The position numbers and the translations under genes were made by a program. A stretch of DNA of 64,000 nt from assembly GCA_017458225.1 (NCBI GenBank), contig JAFTFX010000013.1:62001-126000 (forward strand). The letters run 5' to 3'. The notes beneath the pieces are model-generated. The model was not told the origin of the DNA and did no database searches. It worked only from the letters and a program-made list of their open reading frames with translations. This stretch comes from Prevotella sp. Lineage in GTDB: Bacteria > Bacteroidota > Bacteroidia > Bacteroidales > Bacteroidaceae. Below, piece after piece: positions 8,169-16,063 of this stretch (positions are counted from its first letter, which is position 1; the number at the start of each line of letters is the position of its first letter).

Positions 8169-10288
8169 TAAAACTCCACCCCTACCATCAGCGAGAAGTT
8201 GCGCCCCGGCTCGGGCACATCGATCAGCCGATAGTAGCTGGTGTGGTCATAATAGTGTTTGTTCAGCAGGTTGTCGGCATGCAGCGCCACTTTGAGACGT
8301 GCCTGGGAGCCCAGCGCGAAGTGCTTACCTGCCGAGAGATTCAGCGTGAAGTAGCCGTCGGTGGGTCTCTCCGGCGGCACTATCTCGTGCTGACTGCCCA
8401 CTAGATGAACGTTCAGGCCCACAAAGCCCTGATTGTCATCGGAGCGACTCTCCAGGAGGGGGATGCGTTCGAAGGAGTATTTCACCTCAGCATCGGCCGA
8501 CCAGGGCACTGAGAACGGCAGCGTGTAGCCACTCTTCGGCCCCGACTGCTGCTCGGCATACAGATAGTCGCCCTTCACGCTGACCTGCCAGTGGCGGTTC
8601 AGTTCGTAGTTGGCCTCGGCCTCGAAGCCATAGCGCAGCACACGGGCCTGGGTGTAGTAGTAGAGTTGTAGGCCCTCCACATAGTCGGCTGTGGGATTCA
8701 GGTAGATGTAGTTGGGAAAATAGTTCACGTAGGGTTCCACCTGCACATTCAGTCCTCCACGGCTCCAGCTGATGCTGGCATCCACCTGATAGCTCTCTTC
8801 GGCATCCAAATGGCTGTTGCCGCGCTCATAGCGGAAGATGTGATAGTTCACACCATCGGCTCCCAGCTCTTTGGGGATGGGCACGCGGAAACTCTTGCCC
8901 ACATTGGCTTTCAGCACCCATGGGCCCGTGAGCCAGTTGATGCCGGCCGACCATATCAGGCTATTGAAGAAGCGTTTCTGGTTGGCAGACCGCTGCTTGT
9001 AGACGAGGTCGGCTCCCACAGGTGTCTGATACCAGTCGTGGTAGGCATGGATATTGGTCTGCACGTGATCGTAGCGCAGGCCGGCATTCACGATGAGTCC
9101 CTCGTACAGGGTGAAACGGTCGAAGGCGTATGCCCCCATAGAGAGCGTCTCGAAATCGGGGATGATGAAGCCCCACCCCGACCGGCGGTTGTGCTGATAC
9201 TCAGTGTTCACGCCCGTCTGCAGCTCATGCCGGGTGCCCAGCGAACGGCGCAGAGCCAGCTGTGCCGAATAGGTATGTTTGTTGAAGCGGCGCTCCAGTG
9301 AACCGTCCGGCTTGGGCATATAGCCATGACTGACAGGCTCCGAAAGTTCCTCTCGCAAGTTGTTCTGATAGGCCAAGTTCAGTTCCACGGAACCGTTCTC
9401 CTCGGTCCACGACGTGTGGCTGAGCACCTTCAAGTGGTTCACCCACTGGCGGGGCAAGTCGACATCACGGCGCGAGCGGTCGTAGTCGATGCCCGAGAGG
9501 CGCACCTCCAAACCGTGGGCGTTGGCAAAGAAGCCGCTCTTCGAGTAGCTGTCGGATATGCGCACGTCAGTGTGGAAGTTATAGCCGGCATAGCCCAGCA
9601 TGAGGCTGCCGTCGCGCTCGCATCCTGCAGTATTGCGCAGTCGGCCGTCCTTCAGCCTGATCCAGTAGGAGTAATACTGTATGCTGTCGGTTGGCACCTG
9701 ATAGTCAGCATAGTCAACGAAGGTGGCATGGGCGCGATAGAAAAACTTGCCCATTCGTCCACCAACCTTAGCCGAGAGGCCCAGTGACTCGTTATTCGAA
9801 CGGCCCATCAGCTGCACAGTGCCCTCCAGCCTGGCTGTCGGTATATGATTGGTGAACAGGTTCAGCACACCACCGATGGCATCGCTGCCATAGAGCAGGG
9901 CCGCCGGCCCTTTCACCACCTCGGCACGGTCTACTGAGAACTGGTCGATCTCCAGTCCGTGGTCGTCGCCCCACTGCTGTCCTTCGTGCTTCACACCGTC
10001 TTCAGTGACGGCCATGCGGTTAAAGCCCAAGCCACGAATGGTGGGTTTCGAGAGGCCCGAGCCTATCGACATGGCTTTCACGCCCGGAATGCCCTGCAAT
10101 GTCTGCATGAGCGAGCCCGAAAAATTTTGTTCCAAATAGTCTTTTGTGACCTGCACACTGCTCTGCGAGGTCTTCATCTGCTGGTGCTGACGGGCCGTTC
10201 CCCTCACCTCGACCTCATCCATTTGAATGGTGGTATCGGCAGGCTCGGCCAGCGACAACAGCGCAGCAAAGCATAATATAGATATCAT
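8168..10288 (-). CDS. TonB-dependent outer membrane receptor, ZnuD-like
   Basis: 706 aa with a short signal sequence. A TonB-box-like segment (TTIQMDEVEVRG) is followed by the plug (about 45-160) with LMQTLQGIPGVKAMSIG, RGLGFNRMAVTEDGVKHEGQ and AEVVKGPAALLYGSDAIGGVLN. The rest is a 22-strand-type barrel ending LMVGVEF. The pattern FIIPDFETLSMGAYAFDRF recalls the ZnuD group of zinc receptors (family recollection). The flanking His-rich lipoprotein (37 bp downstream) and His/Cys-rich small protein (37 bp upstream) support a divalent metal as ligand. It imports its ligand across the outer membrane using TonB energy. Zinc is inferred, not proven. Confidence 0.9.
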   Translation of the reverse strand: MISILCFAALLSLAEPADTTIQMDEVEVRGTARQHQQMKTSQSSVQVTKDYLEQNFSGSLMQTLQGIPGVKAMSIGSGLSKPTIRGLGFNRMAVTEDGVKHEGQQWGDDHGLEIDQFSVDRAEVVKGPAALLYGSDAIGGVLNLFTNHIPTARLEGTVQLMGRSNNESLGLSAKVGGRMGKFFYRAHATFVDYADYQVPTDSIQYYSYWIRLKDGRLRNTAGCERDGSLMLGYAGYNFHTDVRISDSYSKSGFFANAHGLEVRLSGIDYDRSRRDVDLPRQWVNHLKVLSHTSWTEENGSVELNLAYQNNLREELSEPVSHGYMPKPDGSLERRFNKHTYSAQLALRRSLGTRHELQTGVNTEYQHNRRSGWGFIIPDFETLSMGAYAFDRFTLYEGLIVNAGLRYDHVQTNIHAYHDWYQTPVGADLVYKQRSANQKRFFNSLIWSAGINWLTGPWVLKANVGKSFRVPIPKELGADGVNYHIFRYERGNSHLDAEESYQVDASISWSRGGLNVQVEPYVNYFPNYIYLNPTADYVEGLQLYYYTQARVLRYGFEAEANYELNRHWQVSVKGDYLYAEQQSGPKSGYTLPFSVPWSADAEVKYSFERIPLLESRSDDNQGFVGLNVHLVGSQHEIVPPERPTDGYFTLNLSAGKHFALGSQARLKVALHADNLLNKHYYDHTSYYRLIDVPEPGRNFSLMVGVEF

Positions 10289-10325
10289 GATTGCTTCGTT
10301 TCGTTATGTCCTTAATATAATGCTA

Positions 10326-10679
10326 TTAAAGAGACAACGAAGGAGGTGCACGCAGACCTACCAGCCCCTGCACAGACAGCTGGATGCCGACCTGAGGAGC
10401 CGTGAAACGAATGTTAAGAGTTTGACAATAGCACACCACCGCTGCTACGGCCCCGGCCACATAGCTGAAAGTCAGGAACTGACAAAGCAGACAGTCGTGA
10501 CTGAGATCGCCGCCCGTAGACAGATGGCCTGCATGTGGCAAGTGATGAGCACACTCATCGCAGGCAACGGTTGAGTAGGCTGAAGCGGGATGGACGTGAA
10601 CCGACGACACCAACAGCATTGACAAGTAGATTGCCAACAAAACAAGGGCTGATGCGTATCGTCTCGTTCTTGCTTTCAC
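10326..10679 (-). CDS. Small His/Cys-rich secreted or membrane protein of the metal operon
   Basis: 117 aa from a GTG start. An N-terminal hydrophobic segment (about 9-30) is followed by clustered potential metal ligands: HVHP, CDECAHHLPHAGH and HDCLLC. Then come a second hydrophobic stretch (FSYVAGAVAAVVCYC) and a C-terminal tail. The arrangement is like DUF2946-type small proteins often found next to metal receptors. It is the first gene of the operon with the ZnuD-like receptor. The putative -7 box TAACTTTG (10689-10696) lies so close to the GTG that the mRNA would be nearly leaderless; alternatively a start further inside, for example Met21, is used. Confidence 0.65.
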   Translation of the reverse strand: MKARTRRYASALVLLAIYLSMLLVSSVHVHPASAYSTVACDECAHHLPHAGHLSTGGDLSHDCLLCQFLTFSYVAGAVAAVVCYCQTLNIRFTAPQVGIQLSVQGLVGLRAPPSLSL

Positions 10680-10688
10680 GCTGCAAAG

Positions 10689-10696
10689 TTACAACG
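10689..10696 (-). promoter_or_regulatory. Putative -7 box of the metal-uptake operon
   Basis: Minus strand, TAACTTTG (TAnnTTTG). No convincing -33 box at 19-20 bp. It lies about 10 nt before the GTG at 10679. No recognisable Fur/Zur palindrome was found by eye. Confidence 0.4.
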
Positions 10697-10713
10697 AATG
10701 AGGCAAACGGCCA

Positions 10714-10776
10714 TCAATTTTCGCAAAAATTAAGTCAATTTATGCATAAATTGGCCCGATTTATGCATAAATTGAA
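10714..10776. repeat. Array A, locus 1: three 21-bp tandem units with a palindromic core
   Basis: Three consecutive 21-bp units (10714-10734, 10735-10755, 10756-10776). The middle unit holds the perfect 16-bp palindrome AATTTATGCATAAATT; unit 3 shares 14 bp of the core; unit 1 is diverged (AATTTTCGCAAAAATT). A second three-unit array of the same family lies at 25963-26025. It occupies the spacer between the S9 peptidase 3' end and the promoter of the metal operon. There are no unique spacers, so it is not a CRISPR array. Confidence 0.9.
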
Positions 10777-10847
10777 AACAACAAGACGGGAGAACCAATC
10801 ATAACAGACCTGTTCCCCTTTTTGATTGGATACAGACGATGCTGCCG

Positions 10848-13298
10848 TTAGAGATTCTTCTTCGGATAGAGGGCATCCCACCACGAGGAATCGCCTTTCA
10901 GCCACTTTTGGAACCACGCCATCTGGGTGGCCAGCCATTTTTCGCGCTTCGCATAGTCAGTGATGTGGTGGTTCTGTCCCTTCACCTCCACCAGTGCAAC
11001 CTCGCGGCCCAGCAGTTTCAGGGCAGTGAACATCTGCAGGCTTTCCACAATGGGCACGTTGGTATCGTCGGTACCATGCAGCAGCAACAACGGCGTGTGA
11101 ATCTTGTCGGCACGGAACAGCGGCGACTGGTCGACATAGAGTTCGCGATGGCTCCAAGGATAGCTGTTAGCCATCGAGACCTCGCTGTAGTTATAGCCCC
11201 AGTAGCCCTCGCCCCAGTAGCTGGTATGGTTGGCGATACCGGCATGCGAGACGGCAGCGGCAAAGATGTCGGTGACGGTCTGCAGATACTGTGTCATGAA
11301 GCCGCCATACGAGGCACCCATGCAGCCTATCTTTGTGCGGTCGATGAAAGGATGGGCATCGCAAATCTTCTTCGTACCCTCGATGATGTCGCCTGCAGGA
11401 GAACCAGCGGGAACAGTGCCGTCAGCACGGGGCGCGCCACCAGCGGTGTTCACATGGCGCGAGGCCCATTCCTGTCCGAAGCCTGTGGCTCCGCTGGGCT
11501 CAATGATATAGGCCACATAACCCAGCGAGGTCCAGTACTGCGGTGCATAGGGCGACTCGAAATAGCGGCTTACGGGCGAACAGCCACCGTAGTAGTAGAC
11601 TATCATGGGGTATTTTTTCGAGGCATCGAAATTCTTCGGCAGGTAGAAGCGACCATAGACGGTATCGCCGTTCGAATTCTGGAAGTTCCAGTCCTCGCAC
11701 GTGCCCAGCTCGGCATCGGCAATGACGGAGCGCCCGTCGAAGAAGCATTTGTTACCAACCCATGCCGAGGCCGGTGCCATCGTCTCATAGCTGAGATAGG
11801 CCAGTGTCTTGGCTTGGGCTGCCACATCGTAGCGGTAAGCATAGTCGCCGTGAATATCCAGCTGCACAATCTTCCCGTTGGCAGGGTTCAACTGGTAGAG
11901 GCGCACATAGTCGCGGTCTTCAGCCGAGAAATAGACCAAGCCGTCGGCACACGACCAGTCGAAAGTGTTGACCGAGGGGTCGAAATCCTTGGTGAGAGGC
12001 CTCACTTGTTTCGAGGCTATATTATAGAGGAACAGCTCATTCTCAATCATGCTGGGTGTTCGGTCGGCAGGCAGCTGACAGCCTATGCGACCAAAGGCTT
12101 CAGGGTTGCCGGCAAACAGCACCTGCTTGCCATCAGGCGAAAACAGACAACGGCCCAAGAAGCCCTCGCCACGAAGCAGCGTGTCAACATGCTGTGTGGT
12201 CAGGTCGACGATGAAGACATCCTGCACCTCAGTGGGACGATGCGACAGACGGGAGTAATAAGAGGCAATGAGCAGACGCTTGCCGTCGGCAGATATATCA
12301 GCCAGATGGTGGCCTTTGCCGCCAAACGTAAGACGCTGACACAGGCCCGAAGCCAGATCGTAGCGTGCCAGATAGCTGCGGTTGCGCCAGCTGGGCTGAC
12401 GGTCGTCCATTTCCAGCACCTCGAAGACATCGGCATCTTCCTTCGGTCCCTCTTCCTCAATGGAGAGGATGAGATAGTCCTCTGTAGGGCTGACGGTATA
12501 GTTGCCCTTCGGCAGATTGTAGGCCAGACGGCTTCGCTCGCCGCTACGGGCATCCACCTGATAGAGCACACGCTTGTCTGCTTCCCACACCTCTTCTATA
12601 TACGCACACGCGCGAGGCATCCAGCGCACGTTCTGCGACAGCATGCGTACCAGCCGCTGCGTCTTCACTTCGCGCAGCTCATACTCCCAACGGCTCTGTC
12701 CGCCACGCTCCGTAATCTGATAGGCCAGCGCCACAAAAGCGCCGTCGGCCGACAGCGAGATGCCGCGCACGCGGCGACCGTCAGTCAGATCGTGAACCAT
12801 GTAAGGATGCTTCTCGCTCAGAGAAAACGTCAAACTCTGGGAGCATTCAATTGAAACTCTCACAGAGTTTGTATCATTTGCTTCAGCCAGGTACTTAATA
12901 CTGACCGTGTGGTGCTCAGGAGCCAGCTTCAACTCGCCACCGGCCTCTGTTCCATCAACGAACACCTTGTAGGTCTTCGGTCCCTTCACCTCCAGTTTGC
13001 CTTTCACATAGCTGCTGTTGTTGATGTAGAACGACAGCGTGCCCACGCTTTTCTGCTCTTTGAGCGAAGGCAGCAAGCCTGCTTTACAGACCGTTGTGGC
13101 GGCTCCCGTTGAGAGCGAAAGCCCCTGCAGCAGCGACTGTTCGTCGAACTGTTTACCGTTCAGGTCGACGCTGTCGGCCACCAGAGGCTGACTGACGGCG
13201 AAGGGTCCTGTCAAATTAAACTCCGTAACTTCTGTTTTCTGCTGTGCCGATGCGGTCAATGCGCCCATCAGCAATGCTATCATTGCATTTTTTTTCAT
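10848..13298 (-). CDS. S9 family peptidase (dipeptidyl peptidase/prolyl oligopeptidase type), secreted
   Basis: 816 aa with a signal peptide (ALLMGALTASAQ). Residues about 25-560 form beta-propeller-like repeats (for example SADGAFVALAYQI, SPDGKQVLFAGNP). The C-terminal alpha/beta-hydrolase domain has the nucleophile motif GASYGGF with Ser663, an Asp in LLLHGTDDTNVP and a His in VKGQNHHI. These enzymes cut peptides, often after proline or alanine, and in Bacteroidota act in the periplasm or outer envelope on imported peptides. The gene follows era by 32 bp on the same strand and may be read through from it. Exact specificity (DPP IV versus other S9 members) cannot be decided. Confidence 0.92.
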   Translation of the reverse strand: MKKNAMIALLMGALTASAQQKTEVTEFNLTGPFAVSQPLVADSVDLNGKQFDEQSLLQGLSLSTGAATTVCKAGLLPSLKEQKSVGTLSFYINNSSYVKGKLEVKGPKTYKVFVDGTEAGGELKLAPEHHTVSIKYLAEANDTNSVRVSIECSQSLTFSLSEKHPYMVHDLTDGRRVRGISLSADGAFVALAYQITERGGQSRWEYELREVKTQRLVRMLSQNVRWMPRACAYIEEVWEADKRVLYQVDARSGERSRLAYNLPKGNYTVSPTEDYLILSIEEEGPKEDADVFEVLEMDDRQPSWRNRSYLARYDLASGLCQRLTFGGKGHHLADISADGKRLLIASYYSRLSHRPTEVQDVFIVDLTTQHVDTLLRGEGFLGRCLFSPDGKQVLFAGNPEAFGRIGCQLPADRTPSMIENELFLYNIASKQVRPLTKDFDPSVNTFDWSCADGLVYFSAEDRDYVRLYQLNPANGKIVQLDIHGDYAYRYDVAAQAKTLAYLSYETMAPASAWVGNKCFFDGRSVIADAELGTCEDWNFQNSNGDTVYGRFYLPKNFDASKKYPMIVYYYGGCSPVSRYFESPYAPQYWTSLGYVAYIIEPSGATGFGQEWASRHVNTAGGAPRADGTVPAGSPAGDIIEGTKKICDAHPFIDRTKIGCMGASYGGFMTQYLQTVTDIFAAAVSHAGIANHTSYWGEGYWGYNYSEVSMANSYPWSHRELYVDQSPLFRADKIHTPLLLLHGTDDTNVPIVESLQMFTALKLLGREVALVEVKGQNHHITDYAKREKWLATQMAWFQKWLKGDSSWWDALYPKKNL

Positions 13299-13330
13299 AC
13301 TTTTTTTTCGGCATAGATAATTGTACTCCC

Positions 13331-14296
13331 CTACTCCGGATTATAGCCGAAGTTGTCGAGTTCTTTCTTCGACGAACGCCAGTCCTTGTCAACCTTGACA
13401 AAGACTTCCAGATAGATGTGCTTGTCGAAGAATTTCTCCAGTGCCTTTCGGGCCTCAGTGGACACCTTCTTCAAGGCCACGCCCTGATGGCCGATGATGA
13501 TGCCCTTCTGACTGTCGCGCTCCACGTAGATGACGGCATTGATGTGTATCTGACGGTCGTCTTCCTTGAACCGCTCTACAACCACCTCTACCGAATAGGG
13601 AATCTCCTTGTCGTAGAAAAGGAGGATTTTTTCGCGGATAATCTCAGAGACGAAGAAGCGTGCTGGCTTGTCTGTCAGCTGGTCCTTATCGAAGAAGGCT
13701 GGGCTCTCGGGCAGCAGTTCCTGAATGCGCTTCAGAAGAATATCAACGCCAAACTTGTTCTTGGCAGAAATGGGCAGAATCTCGGCATTGGGCAACAGCG
13801 CGTGCCACTTATCGACAATCTCGGCAAGAAGATTCTGAGGGTTCTGATTGCTCTGAATACTCCGATTATTCTGATTATTCTGATTATTCTGAGTACTCTG
13901 ATTACTCAGTTCATCAATTTTGTTAATCAGCAAGATGACGGGTGTCGTCATTTTCTGCACCTTCTCCAGAAACTCCATGTTTTTCTCGGGCTTCTCCACC
14001 ACGTCGGTAACGTAGAGCAGCACGTCGGCATCGGCCAGTGCACTCTCTGAGAATGCCAGCATAGACTCCTGCAACTTGTAGTTAGGCTTCAGCACGCCCG
14101 GCGTATCGCTGAATACAATCTGCATATCATCAGTATTGACAATGCCCATGATGCGGTGGCGTGTAGTCTGCGCCTTGAAGGTAGCAATCGAGATGCGCTC
14201 GCCTACCAACTGGTTCATGAGTGTACTTTTACCTACGTTGGGGTTTCCTACTATGTTAACAAATCCTGCTTTGTGCTTCTTTACGGTCTGTTCCAT
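13331..14296 (-). CDS. era: GTPase Era with in-frame Asn/Gln repeat insertion
   Basis: 321 aa; typical Era is about 295. Binds 16S rRNA and assists maturation of the small ribosomal subunit. G1 is GNPNVGKST (about residues 17-25), G3 is DTPG, G4 is NKID; the C-terminal KH domain contains IIGHQGVALKKV. Directly after NKIDEL, residues about 130-155 are an Asn/Gln-rich stretch (NQSTQNNQNNQNNRSIQS and more) encoded by 9-bp tandem repeats (13831-13912). This accounts for the extra length and lies in a surface loop between G4 and G5. The gene should be functional because all G motifs are intact. A -7 box TACCTTTG (minus strand, 14321-14328) lies 25 bp upstream of the ATG. Confidence 0.96.
   Translation of the reverse strand: MEQTVKKHKAGFVNIVGNPNVGKSTLMNQLVGERISIATFKAQTTRHRIMGIVNTDDMQIVFSDTPGVLKPNYKLQESMLAFSESALADADVLLYVTDVVEKPEKNMEFLEKVQKMTTPVILLINKIDELSNQSTQNNQNNQNNRSIQSNQNPQNLLAEIVDKWHALLPNAEILPISAKNKFGVDILLKRIQELLPESPAFFDKDQLTDKPARFFVSEIIREKILLFYDKEIPYSVEVVVERFKEDDRQIHINAVIYVERDSQKGIIIGHQGVALKKVSTEARKALEKFFDKHIYLEVFVKVDKDWRSSKKELDNFGYNPE
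13831..13912 (-). repeat. 9-bp tandem repeat inserted in era
   Basis: On the coding strand about nine units of consensus TCAGAATAA (variants TCAGAGTAC, TCGGAGTAT, TCAGAACCC). The reading frame is preserved because the unit is 9 bp. The same 9-mer recurs in purL at 48083-48118 and 49381-49452. Confidence 0.9.
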
Positions 14297-14392
14297 ATCG
14301 TATTTGCTTCAAATTCAGCGCAAAGGTAAGCATAAAAAGTGAGAGCAAAACAAAAAAGATGGACAAAAGTTTCCACTTATTCGTTTTTTTAG

Positions 14393-14400
14393 TACCTTTG
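14393..14400 (+). promoter_or_regulatory. -7 box of nadB
   Basis: TACCTTTG, with TTTC 19 bp upstream as a weak -33. It lies 21 bp before the ATG at 14422 and therefore rules out the upstream ATG at 14359 as the real start. Confidence 0.7.
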
Positions 14401-14421
14401 CAGCCGTTAAGCGCTAAAACT

Positions 14422-16008
14422 ATGGTCTACAAATACGACTTTTTGATTATTGGAGCCGGTGTTGCAGGCATGAGCTACGCATTGAAAGTGGCCCGTGCGA
14501 AGAAAGGCTCTGTGTGCATCATCTGCAAAACCAGCCTCGACGAGGCCAACACTTCATTCGCCCAAGGCGGCGTGGCCAGCGTGACCAACCTGGCCGTCGA
14601 CAATTTCGAGAAACATATTGAAGACACTATGATTGCCGGTGACTACATCTCCGACCGTGCAGCTGTGGAGCAAGTGGTGAGGAATGCGCCCGAGCAGATC
14701 AAGGAACTGGTGCAATGGGGTGTGAACTTCGACCGCAAGGAAGACGGCACCTTCGATCTGCACCGCGAGGGCGGACATTCAGAATTCCGCATTCTGCACC
14801 ATGCCGACGATACTGGTGCTGAGATTCAGCGCGGACTGATGGCTGCCGTGCGTGCCTGTCCCGATATCACTGTCAAAGAGAACCACTTTGCTGTAGAGAT
14901 TATTACACAGCACCACCTGGGGGCCAAGGTGACACGCCGCACACCTTATATTAATTGTTATGGTGCCTACGTGCTGAACCCTGAGGAAAAGGTCGACACC
15001 TACCTGTCGAAGGTCACGCTGATGTGTACTGGCGGCTGCGGAGCTGTCTATCAAACCACTACTAATCCCATCATTGCTACTGGCGACGGTGAAGCTATGG
15101 TCTATCGTGCCAAGGGGACCGTGCAGGACATGGAGTTCGTACAGTTCCACCCCACCGCCCTCTATTCGTCCGGCGAGACCCACCCTGCCTTCCTCATCAC
15201 CGAGGCTATGCGCGGCTATGGCGGCATTCTGCGCCTGCCCAATGGCGAGAGTTTCATGGAGAAATACGACGAACGACTCTCGCTGGCACCACGCGACATC
15301 GTGGCTCGCGCCATCGACAAGGAGATGAAGATTCACGGACTTGACCACGTCTGCCTCGACGTTACCCATAAGAACCCTGAGGAGACCCGTAAGCACTTCC
15401 CCAACATCTACCAGAAATGCCTCTCAATGGGCATCGACATCACCACCGACTATATCCCCGTGCGCCCTGCGGCCCACTACATGTGCGGCGGCATCAAGGT
15501 AGATCTGAATGGACAGTCGAGCATTGAGCGGCTGTATGCCATCGGCGAGTGCTCGTGTACAGGTCTGCACGGCGGCAACCGCCTGGCCAGCAATTCACTC
15601 ATCGAAGCCGTTGTATATGCCGATGCTGCTGCCCGTCACTCGCTGGAACATGTCGATCTGTACGATTTCAACGACCGCGTGCCTGAATGGAACGACGAGG
15701 GGACAATGACCAATGAGGAGAAAGTGCTTATCACACAGAGTGTGAAAGAGGTAGGCGAAATCATGTCGAACTACGTAGGCATTGTGCGCAGCGACCTTCG
15801 ACTGAAGCGTGCCTGGGTGCGCTTGGACACCCTCTATGAGGAAACAGAGCAGCTGTTCAAGCGCGTGAAAGCCTCGAAAGACATCTGCGAACTGCGCAAC
15901 ATGATCAACGTGGGCTACCTTATCACCCGTTTTGCCCTGGAGCGCAAGGAAAGCCGCGGTCTGCACTACACCGTAGACTATCCTGTTCACGCCTACGACA
16001 AGAAATAA
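14422..16008 (+). CDS. nadB: L-aspartate oxidase
   Basis: 528 aa from the ATG at 14422; an in-frame ATG at 14359 would lie upstream of the promoter and adds a non-homologous tail. NadB oxidises L-aspartate to iminoaspartate with FAD, the first step of de novo NAD synthesis. Visible: FAD dinucleotide motif FLIIGAGVAGMSYA, the SFAQGGVASV block, HREGGHSEFRILH, the catalytic/FAD region EFVQFHPTALY, RPAAHYMCGGIKVD and GLHGGNRLASNSLIEA, then a C-terminal helical domain. The other NAD genes (nadA, nadC) are not adjacent. It is followed by a perfect bidirectional terminator. Confidence 0.97.
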   Translation: MVYKYDFLIIGAGVAGMSYALKVARAKKGSVCIICKTSLDEANTSFAQGGVASVTNLAVDNFEKHIEDTMIAGDYISDRAAVEQVVRNAPEQIKELVQWGVNFDRKEDGTFDLHREGGHSEFRILHHADDTGAEIQRGLMAAVRACPDITVKENHFAVEIITQHHLGAKVTRRTPYINCYGAYVLNPEEKVDTYLSKVTLMCTGGCGAVYQTTTNPIIATGDGEAMVYRAKGTVQDMEFVQFHPTALYSSGETHPAFLITEAMRGYGGILRLPNGESFMEKYDERLSLAPRDIVARAIDKEMKIHGLDHVCLDVTHKNPEETRKHFPNIYQKCLSMGIDITTDYIPVRPAAHYMCGGIKVDLNGQSSIERLYAIGECSCTGLHGGNRLASNSLIEAVVYADAAARHSLEHVDLYDFNDRVPEWNDEGTMTNEEKVLITQSVKEVGEIMSNYVGIVRSDLRLKRAWVRLDTLYEETEQLFKRVKASKDICELRNMINVGYLITRFALERKESRGLHYTVDYPVHAYDKK

Positions 16009-16050
16009 ACTGTACTGCCACCAACATCAATGCTGGTGGCAGTACAGTTT
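16007..16050. terminator. Bidirectional terminator between nadB and the hydrolase gene
   Basis: Perfect 17-bp inverted repeat (16007-16023 and 16034-16050) around a 10-nt loop, GC-rich in the inner stem and with A/T at the outer ends. It overlaps the last two bases of the nadB stop codon and serves convergent genes from both sides. Immediately beyond it is a 7-bp repeat (TTGACTA twice, 16053-16066). Confidence 0.85.
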
Positions 16051-16063
16051 CCTTGACTATTGA

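Noticed and set aside
10793..10831. Terminator after the S9 peptidase gene
   Set aside because: A 7-bp inverted repeat (CCAATCA/TGATTGG) with a small inner palindrome exists, but there is no U-run and the loop is long; not strong enough to call.
10839..12854. 671-codon open frame opposite the S9 peptidase gene
   Set aside because: It is a shadow of the minus-strand gene: no family features, and the codon pattern and catalytic motifs are all on the other strand. Similar long antisense frames opposite aroA, porW and priA were rejected for the same reason.
14359..14421. N-terminal extension of NadB from an upstream ATG
   Set aside because: The -7 box TACCTTTG lies inside it and the 21 residues do not belong to the family.
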